From contig CAJTKE010000002.1 of assembly GCA_910576865.1 (NCBI GenBank), positions 62,001 through 126,000 on the forward strand: a stretch of DNA of 64,000 nucleotides, in the 5' to 3' direction. The first letter of the stretch is position 1. Each line of letters starts with the position of its first letter. The DNA is from an uncultured Oscillibacter sp. Lineage in GTDB: Bacteria; Bacillota; Clostridia; Oscillospirales; Oscillospiraceae. The position numbers were made by a program, and so were the translations under genes. The notes beneath the pieces were generated by a model. It saw nothing but the letters and a program-made list of their open reading frames with translations. It had not been told where the DNA came from and did not search any database. Shown piece by piece: positions 58,930-64,000 of the stretch.

Positions 58930-60354
58930 ATGGAACAGAATCTGAACAAGAAAAGTAGCGGACTGGCCCTGGTCCCCTTCGTGATCTTCGTCGTGATCTA
59001 TCTGGGGGCGGGCCTGATTCTCCAGGCCCGGGGGGTGGAGATGGCTTTCTACCAGTTCCCCTCCGTCACCGCCATGTTCATCGCCTTGCTGGCGGCTTTC
59101 GCCATCACCAAGGGCACCCTGGATCAGCGCTTCGCCATCTTCGCCCGGGGCGCGGCCAACATCGACGTGTTGACCATGCTGATGATCTACCTGCTGGCCG
59201 GGGCCTTCTCCGGCGTGGCCTCCGCCATGGGCGGGCGGGACGCCACGGTGAACCTGGGCCTCTCCCTGGTTCCCGTGCAGTTCCTCACCGCCGGCGTGTT
59301 CATCATCTCCGCTTTCATGGGCACCGCCACGGGGACCTCCATGGGCACCATCAGCGCCATCGTCCCCATCGCGGTGGGCGTGGCGGACAAGGGCGGGCTG
59401 TCCATCCCCATGATGGTGGGGGCCTGCGTGGGCGGGGCCATGTTCGGGGACAACCTGTCCATGATCTCCGACACCACCATCGCCGCCACCCGGTCCCAGG
59501 GCTGTGAGATGCGGGACAAGTTCCGGGTGAACTTCTTCATCGCCCTGCCCGCCGCCCTGATCACCATCGCCGTGCTTCTGGTGGTGGGCCGGCCGGAGGT
59601 CATGCCGGTCATGGACGACCTGAGCTTCAGCTTCCTCAAGGTCGTGCCCTATCTGCTGGTGCTGCTGCTGGCCCTGGTGGGCATGAACGTGTTCCTGGTG
59701 CTGACCATCGGCATTTTCACGGCGGGGGTGATCGGCCTTGCCACCGTCTCCCTGGACCTCTTCGGCTTCGCCCAGGCCATCTGGAACGGCTTCACCGGCA
59801 TGAACGAGGTCTTCTTCCTGACGCTGTTCTGCGGGGGCATGAGCGAAATGATCGCCCACAACGGGGGCATCAACTGGCTGATCGAAAAGCTCCGGTCCAT
59901 GATGCGGGGCAACAAGTCCGCCCAGCTGGGCATCGCCGCCCTGGTGTCCCTGTCCGACTTCGCCACGGCCAACAACACCGTGGCCATCGTGGTCAGCGGC
60001 TCCATGGCCAAGGACATCAGCCGGGAGTACAAGGTGGACCCCCGGCGGACCGCCTCGCTGCTGGACGTGTTCTCCTGCGTGTTCCAGGGTATTATTCCCT
60101 ACGGCGCCCAGCTGCTGTCCGCCGCGGCCCTGTCCGTGGCCAACGGCTACGCCATGAGTCCCGTGGACATCGTCCCCAACCTGTGGTACTGCTGGATTCT
60201 GGCCGTCGTGGGCATCGTGTCCATCTTCGTGCCCTTTGCCGACGGCGTGTGCAAAAAAGATCCCTGGAACTGGGAGTATGACGTGGCCGAGTCCGGCGTC
60301 GCCGCCAGGAAGGCTCTGCTGGAGGCCGAGAAGGCCTCCGGGAAACAGCTTTGA
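58930..60354 (+). CDS. nhaC: NhaC-family Na+/H+ antiporter
   Basis: 474 aa, about eleven predicted helices. GGAMFGDNLSMISDTTIAAT is the conserved NhaC family core with the Asp pair used in cation exchange, and the C-terminal NTVAIVVSGSMAKDIS repeats the theme. It would exchange Na+ and H+ (some members carry organic acids instead). Fourteen bases before porC with no terminator between, so cotranscribed with the pyruvate oxidoreductase. Confidence 0.88.
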   Translation: MEQNLNKKSSGLALVPFVIFVVIYLGAGLILQARGVEMAFYQFPSVTAMFIALLAAFAITKGTLDQRFAIFARGAANIDVLTMLMIYLLAGAFSGVASAMGGRDATVNLGLSLVPVQFLTAGVFIISAFMGTATGTSMGTISAIVPIAVGVADKGGLSIPMMVGACVGGAMFGDNLSMISDTTIAATRSQGCEMRDKFRVNFFIALPAALITIAVLLVVGRPEVMPVMDDLSFSFLKVVPYLLVLLLALVGMNVFLVLTIGIFTAGVIGLATVSLDLFGFAQAIWNGFTGMNEVFFLTLFCGGMSEMIAHNGGINWLIEKLRSMMRGNKSAQLGIAALVSLSDFATANNTVAIVVSGSMAKDISREYKVDPRRTASLLDVFSCVFQGIIPYGAQLLSAAALSVANGYAMSPVDIVPNLWYCWILAVVGIVSIFVPFADGVCKKDPWNWEYDVAESGVAARKALLEAEKASGKQL

Positions 60355-60368
60355 AAGGAGCGGGAAAC

Positions 60369-60947
60369 ATGAAAGACATTGTAGAGATCCGCTGGCATGG
60401 CCGGGGAGGCCAGGGGGCGAAGACGGCGTCCCTGCTGCTGGCGGACGCGGCCTTCAACACGGGCAAGTACGTCCAGGGCTTCCCGGAGTACGGCCCGGAG
60501 CGCATGGGCGCGCCCATCACGGCGTACAACCGCATCAGCTCGGAGCGGTCCACCGTCCACTCCAACATCTATGAGCCCGACTATGTGGTGGTGGTGGACG
60601 AGACCCTGCTCTCCTCCGTGGACGTGACGGCGGGACTCAAAAAAGAGGGAGCCATCGTCATCAACTCTGGCAAGGACCCCGCCGAGCTCCGCTCCCTGCT
60701 GAAGGGCTATGAGGGCCGGGTCTGCGCCATCGACGCCGGGAAGATTTCCGAAGAAGAGCTGGGGAAGAACTTCCCCAACACCCCCATGCTGGCCGCCATT
60801 GTGAAGGTCTCCGGCGTGGTGGAGGAACAGGAGTTCATCCAGGACATGGAGGCGTCTTTCCGACACAAGTTCGCCGCCAAGCCCCAGGTCATTGAGGGCA
60901 ACATGCGGGCCCTGAGACGTTCGATGAAGGAGGTGCGGATCGGATGA
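60369..60947 (+). CDS. porC: Pyruvate:ferredoxin oxidoreductase, gamma subunit
   Basis: 192 aa. IRWHGRGGQGAKTASLLLADA and YGPERMGAPITAYNRIS are the gamma-subunit signatures of 2-oxoacid:ferredoxin oxidoreductases. The four subunits cleave pyruvate with CoA to acetyl-CoA and CO2, reducing ferredoxin, which the Rnf complex can then oxidise. AAAGGAGC ribosome site. Overlaps porD by 4 bases. Confidence 0.94.
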   Translation: MKDIVEIRWHGRGGQGAKTASLLLADAAFNTGKYVQGFPEYGPERMGAPITAYNRISSERSTVHSNIYEPDYVVVVDETLLSSVDVTAGLKKEGAIVINSGKDPAELRSLLKGYEGRVCAIDAGKISEEELGKNFPNTPMLAAIVKVSGVVEEQEFIQDMEASFRHKFAAKPQVIEGNMRALRRSMKEVRIG

Positions 60948-61252
60948 GTCATTTGGCGAAAGACATGACCCCTCAGGTCACCTGGAGGGACATCACCCCC
61001 GGCGGCGCCATCTTTGAGGGTGGCACCTCCGAGGCGGTGGAAACCGGCGACTGGCGGACCATGAGGCCGGTGCTGGACATGGACAAGTGCAGACAGTGCC
61101 TGCTCTGCGCCCCGGTGTGCCCGGACATGTCCATCCCCGTCAATCAAGACGGGAAGCGGGAGGACTTCAATTACTTCTTCTGCAAGGGCTGCGGCATCTG
61201 CGCCAACGTCTGCCCCTTCGGGGCCATCACCATGGTAAAGGAGGAGAAGTAA
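60944..61252 (+). CDS. porD: Pyruvate:ferredoxin oxidoreductase, delta (ferredoxin) subunit
   Basis: 102 aa. Two 4Fe-4S motifs (CRQCLLCAPVCP and CKGCGICANVCP) carry electrons from the beta subunit outward. The N-terminal TWRDITPGGAIFEGG is typical of the delta subunit. The start overlaps the porC stop. Confidence 0.94.
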   Translation: MSHLAKDMTPQVTWRDITPGGAIFEGGTSEAVETGDWRTMRPVLDMDKCRQCLLCAPVCPDMSIPVNQDGKREDFNYFFCKGCGICANVCPFGAITMVKEEK

Positions 61253-61253
61253 G

Positions 61254-62432
61254 GTGAGCATCAGAGAACGACTCTCCGGCAACGAGGCCGTGGCCTATGC
61301 CATGAAACAGATCAACCCGGACGTCATGGGGGCCTATCCCATCACGCCGTCAACCGAGATTCCCCAGTACTTCTCCGCCTACGTGGACAACGGGGAGGTG
61401 GACACGGAATTCATCGCCGTGGAGTCCGAGCACTCCGCCATGTCCACCTGTATCGGTGCGGAAGCCGCCGGATGCCGGGCCATCAGCGCCACCAGTTCCT
61501 GCGGCCTGATTTATATGGCCGAGATGCTGTACGTGGCGGCGTCCGACCGCCTGCCCATCACCCTGGCGGTCTCCTGCCGGGCCCTCAGCGGCCCCATCAA
61601 CATCAACAACGACCATTCGGACGCCATGGCGGTCCGGGACGCGGGCTGGCTGATGCTGTTCGCCGAGACGAATCAGGAGGCCTATGACAACTACCTCCAG
61701 GCCATGCGCATCGGCGAGGCGGTGAGCCTGCCCATCATGATCTGCCAGGACGGCTTCATCACCTCCCACGCCATTGAGAACATCGAGCTGGAGGAGACGG
61801 AGAAGGTCCGGGAGTTCGTGGGGGAGTACAAGCCCCGGCATTACCTCCTCAACAAGGACGAGCCCATCGCCGTGGGCCCCTATTCCACCCCGGTGTACTA
61901 CATGGAGACCAAGCGCCAGCAGGCCCAGGCCATGCTGGACGCGAAAGACGTCATCAAAAAGGTGGCGGACGAGTTCGCCGCCTGGACAGGCCGTCAGTAC
62001 GGACTCATCGAGCAGTACGAGATGGACGACGCCGAGGAGGCCATCATCATCATCGGCTCCTCCGCCGGAACGGCCCGGGAGGCCATCAGGCAGCTCCGGG
62101 CCCAGGGCAAGAAAGTCGGCATGATCAAGATCCGGAGCTTCCGCCCCTTCCCGGCGGAGGAAATCGCCCAGGCCCTGAGGCACGTGAAAGCCTTCGCCGC
62201 CATGGACAAGGACGACAGCTTCAACGCCCACTGCGGGCCCATCTTCGCGGAGACCTGCGCGGGGCTGTACGCAAACGGCGTCTCCGGCCCCAGGGGCATC
62301 AGTTACATCTACGGCCTGGGAGGCCGGGACGTCCGTGTGGAGAGCATCCAGAAGGTCTTCGCCGATCTGGAGAAGATTGCCCAAACCGGGGACGTGGGCG
62401 AAACCTGCCGTTACCTGGACGTGCGCGAGTAA
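61254..62432 (+). CDS. porA: Pyruvate:ferredoxin oxidoreductase, alpha subunit
   Basis: 392 aa. The start MSIRERLSGNEAVAYAMKQINPDVMGAYPITPSTEIPQ is split here for length only: the GNEAVA and YPITPST blocks bind substrate and the thiamine aminopyrimidine. The C-terminal transketolase-like domain (about 250-390) binds CoA. GTG start with a GGAGG site inside the end of porD. Confidence 0.94.
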   Translation: MSIRERLSGNEAVAYAMKQINPDVMGAYPITPSTEIPQYFSAYVDNGEVDTEFIAVESEHSAMSTCIGAEAAGCRAISATSSCGLIYMAEMLYVAASDRLPITLAVSCRALSGPININNDHSDAMAVRDAGWLMLFAETNQEAYDNYLQAMRIGEAVSLPIMICQDGFITSHAIENIELEETEKVREFVGEYKPRHYLLNKDEPIAVGPYSTPVYYMETKRQQAQAMLDAKDVIKKVADEFAAWTGRQYGLIEQYEMDDAEEAIIIIGSSAGTAREAIRQLRAQGKKVGMIKIRSFRPFPAEEIAQALRHVKAFAAMDKDDSFNAHCGPIFAETCAGLYANGVSGPRGISYIYGLGGRDVRVESIQKVFADLEKIAQTGDVGETCRYLDVRE

Positions 62433-62448
62433 GGAGGGAACCGTCAAA

Positions 62449-63381
62449 ATGGCCTACAATCTGAAAGAAAACGTCATGAAGGAAGACCGCTTCGCCGGCG
62501 GGCATCGGATGTGCGCGGGCTGCGGCTGTCCCATCGCGGTGCGGACGGTGCTCCGGGCCCTGGACCCGGAGGACCACGCCGTGGTCTGCTCCGCCACCAG
62601 CTGCCTGGAGGTCTCCTCCTTCATGTACCCCTATACGTCCTACAAGGACAGCTTCATCCACAACGCCTTTGAGAACGCCGCCGCCACCCTTTCCGGCGTG
62701 GAAACCGCCTACCGGGCCATGAAAAAGCGGGGAAAAATTGACGCCAGCTACAAATTCATCGCTTTCGGCGGAGACGGGGGAACCTATGACATCGGCTTCC
62801 AGAGCCTCTCCGGCGCCATGGAGCGGGGGCACGATCTGGTCTATGTCTGCTATGACAACGAGGCCTACATGAACACGGGGATCCAGCGCTCCAGCTCCAC
62901 CCCCCACTTCGCGGACACCACCACCACCCCGGTGGGCAAGGTGGTCCCCGGCAAGCCCCAGCAGAAGAAGAACCTGACCCGCATCATGGTGGCCCACGGG
63001 ATTCCCTATGTGGCCCAGACCACGTTCATCGGGAACTTCAAGGACATCTCCGAGAAGGCCCGCAGGGCCATCTACACCCCCGGCGCGGCGTTTTTGAACG
63101 TCATGGCCCCCTGCCCGAGAGGCTGGCGGTATCCCAGCGAGAAGCTGATGGAGATCACGAAGCTGGCCGTCGAGACCTGCGTGTGGCCCCTCTACGAGGT
63201 GGTGGAGGGAAAATACATCCTCAGCTACAAGCCCAAGAACAAGCTCCCGGTGGAGGAGTATCTGAGGCCCCAGGGCCGCTTCGCCCACATGTTCCAGCCC
63301 GGAAACGAGTGGATGGTGGAGGAGGTTCAGAAGGAGGTCGACCGCAACTGGGAGGACCTGCTGAAGCTCTGTGAGCTGTAA
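62449..63381 (+). CDS. porB: Pyruvate:ferredoxin oxidoreductase, beta subunit
   Basis: 310 aa. It has the thiamine-pyrophosphate motif GGDGGTYDIGFQSLSGAMERG and the cluster cysteines in CAGCGCPIA, with a later Cys in NVMAPCPRGW. It holds TPP and the proximal 4Fe-4S cluster. AGGAGGGA ribosome site; last gene of the operon, followed by a terminator. Confidence 0.95.
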   Translation: MAYNLKENVMKEDRFAGGHRMCAGCGCPIAVRTVLRALDPEDHAVVCSATSCLEVSSFMYPYTSYKDSFIHNAFENAAATLSGVETAYRAMKKRGKIDASYKFIAFGGDGGTYDIGFQSLSGAMERGHDLVYVCYDNEAYMNTGIQRSSSTPHFADTTTTPVGKVVPGKPQQKKNLTRIMVAHGIPYVAQTTFIGNFKDISEKARRAIYTPGAAFLNVMAPCPRGWRYPSEKLMEITKLAVETCVWPLYEVVEGKYILSYKPKNKLPVEEYLRPQGRFAHMFQPGNEWMVEEVQKEVDRNWEDLLKLCEL

Positions 63382-63403
63382 GCGCCCCGATATCAAGAGA
63401 AGA

Positions 63404-63429
63404 GGGAGGCCGTCGTGAGACGGCCTCCC
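63404..63429. terminator. Bidirectional terminator between porB and asnA
   Basis: GGGAGGCCGTC-GTGA-GACGGCCTCCC, an 11-bp stem between two convergent genes, then GATTTT. Confidence 0.85.
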
Positions 63430-63448
63430 TGATTTTACTCTGTGAGTT

Positions 63449-64000
63449 TTACAGCAATGTAATGCCCGCCTGTTCGCAGCCCTCCAGGGTCTCCCTGTCC
63501 CAGAGGCTGGCCTGGACCTCGCCGATGTGGCAGGCCCCCAGGAGCAGCATGCACACCCGGCTCATGCCGATGCCGCCGCCGATGGACTGGGGCAGCTCCC
63601 CGTTCAGCAGCATCTGGTGGAAGGGCAGCTTCCGCCGCTCATCGCACCCGGCGGCGGTGAGCTGGCGGTCCATGGCGGCCGCGTCCACCCGGATGCCCAT
63701 GGAGGAGACCTCGAAGGCCCGCTGGAGGGTGGGGTTCCACATGAGGATGTCCCCGTTGAGCTCCCAGTCGTCGTAGTCCGGGGCCCGGCCGTCGTGGCGC
63801 CGGCCGGATTTCAGGGTCCTGCCGATCTGCATGAGGAAGACCGTCCGGTGCTTCCGGCAGACCTCCGTCTCCCGGTCAGCGGGCTCCAGGTTCGGATAGC
63901 GGTCCTCCAGCTCCTGGGTGGTGATGAAATACACGTCCCGGTCGGGCCGGAAGCCGAGGGCGGGGAAGTGGTTCCGGAGCACCGAGGCGGTGTCGCACAG
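63449..64000 (-). CDS. asnA: Aspartate--ammonia ligase, C-terminal part (cut by window edge)
   Basis: The last 183 codons are present; the frame stays open to the right edge, so the true start lies outside the window. DVYFITTQELEDRYPNLEP, RAPDYDDWELNGDILMWNP and the class-II-synthetase-like SIGGGIGMSRVCMLLLG motif identify AsnA, which makes asparagine from aspartate and ammonia with ATP. Full-length AsnA is about 330 aa. Confidence 0.92.
   Translation of the reverse strand: MCDTASVLRNHFPALGFRPDRDVYFITTQELEDRYPNLEPADRETEVCRKHRTVFLMQIGRTLKSGRRHDGRAPDYDDWELNGDILMWNPTLQRAFEVSSMGIRVDAAAMDRQLTAAGCDERRKLPFHQMLLNGELPQSIGGGIGMSRVCMLLLGACHIGEVQASLWDRETLEGCEQAGITLL

Noticed and set aside
1..64000. CRISPR arrays, tRNA and rRNA genes
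   Set aside because: No regularly spaced identical repeats with unique spacers, no cloverleaf-like sequence and no rRNA stretch was noticed. The only regular repeats are the two 42-bp-spaced oriT-like units, which are too few for an array.

Overview
The window looks like the chromosome of a strictly anaerobic, GC-rich member of the Clostridia, most likely Oscillospiraceae (Clostridium cluster IV). The signs are an Rnf complex in Clostridial order (CDGEAB), a four-subunit pyruvate:ferredoxin oxidoreductase, an [FeFe]-hydrogenase, TrmFO, an anaerobic ribonucleotide reductase start, and spore-type genes (SleL-like GH18/LysM, SpoVB-like flippase). The species cannot be fixed from the sequence alone.

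Layout. 1-4.4 kb: start of nrdD, a KdpDE-like two-component pair, a SpoVB-like flippase and an Asp/Glu-racemase-family protein. 4.5-9.8 kb: rnfCDGEAB with its own promoter and terminator. 9.8-20.6 kb: a tetrahydrofolate riboswitch in front of folT-folC, then an rRNA-type methyltransferase, dprA, topA, a small divergent XRE pair, trmFO, plsX, acpP and rnc. 20.6-29 kb: a large membrane protein, bactofilin, YkvI-like permease, SleL-like hydrolase, AbrB-like protein and purA-purB. 29-34 kb: an LRR / VWA / nitroreductase / MoxR / NifU-like cluster on the minus strand. 34-38.9 kb: a GntR-ABC operon containing an unlisted 29-aa ORF, a ferritin-like protein and a minimal SufC-SufB pair.

39-48 kb is accessory DNA. 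A lower-GC remnant (TnpV, a HTH protein, a truncated cytosine methyltransferase and a fused, interrupted defence-type gene) lies before a chemoreceptor gene that is translationally coupled to an FMN-binding lipoprotein. After a palindromic repeat element comes an integrative mobilizable element: nested leader terminator, oriT-like repeats, MobC, relaxase, TnpW-like protein and large serine recombinase.

48-64 kb: an orphan peptide-binding lipoprotein, a Cof-type phosphatase, a NuoF/GltD-type flavoprotein with an [FeFe]-hydrogenase, an ECF sigma/anti-sigma pair, a glycogen-debranching-type enzyme, a HTH-zinc-ribbon regulator, nhaC-porCDAB, and the 3' part of asnA.

Theme: ferredoxin energy metabolism. 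PorCDAB reduces ferredoxin, Rnf converts reduced ferredoxin into an ion gradient, the hydrogenase/GltD-type module can dispose of or exchange electrons, and NhaC (inferred) uses the ion gradient. FolT/FolC and TrmFO share folate. No rRNA, tRNA or CRISPR array was seen.
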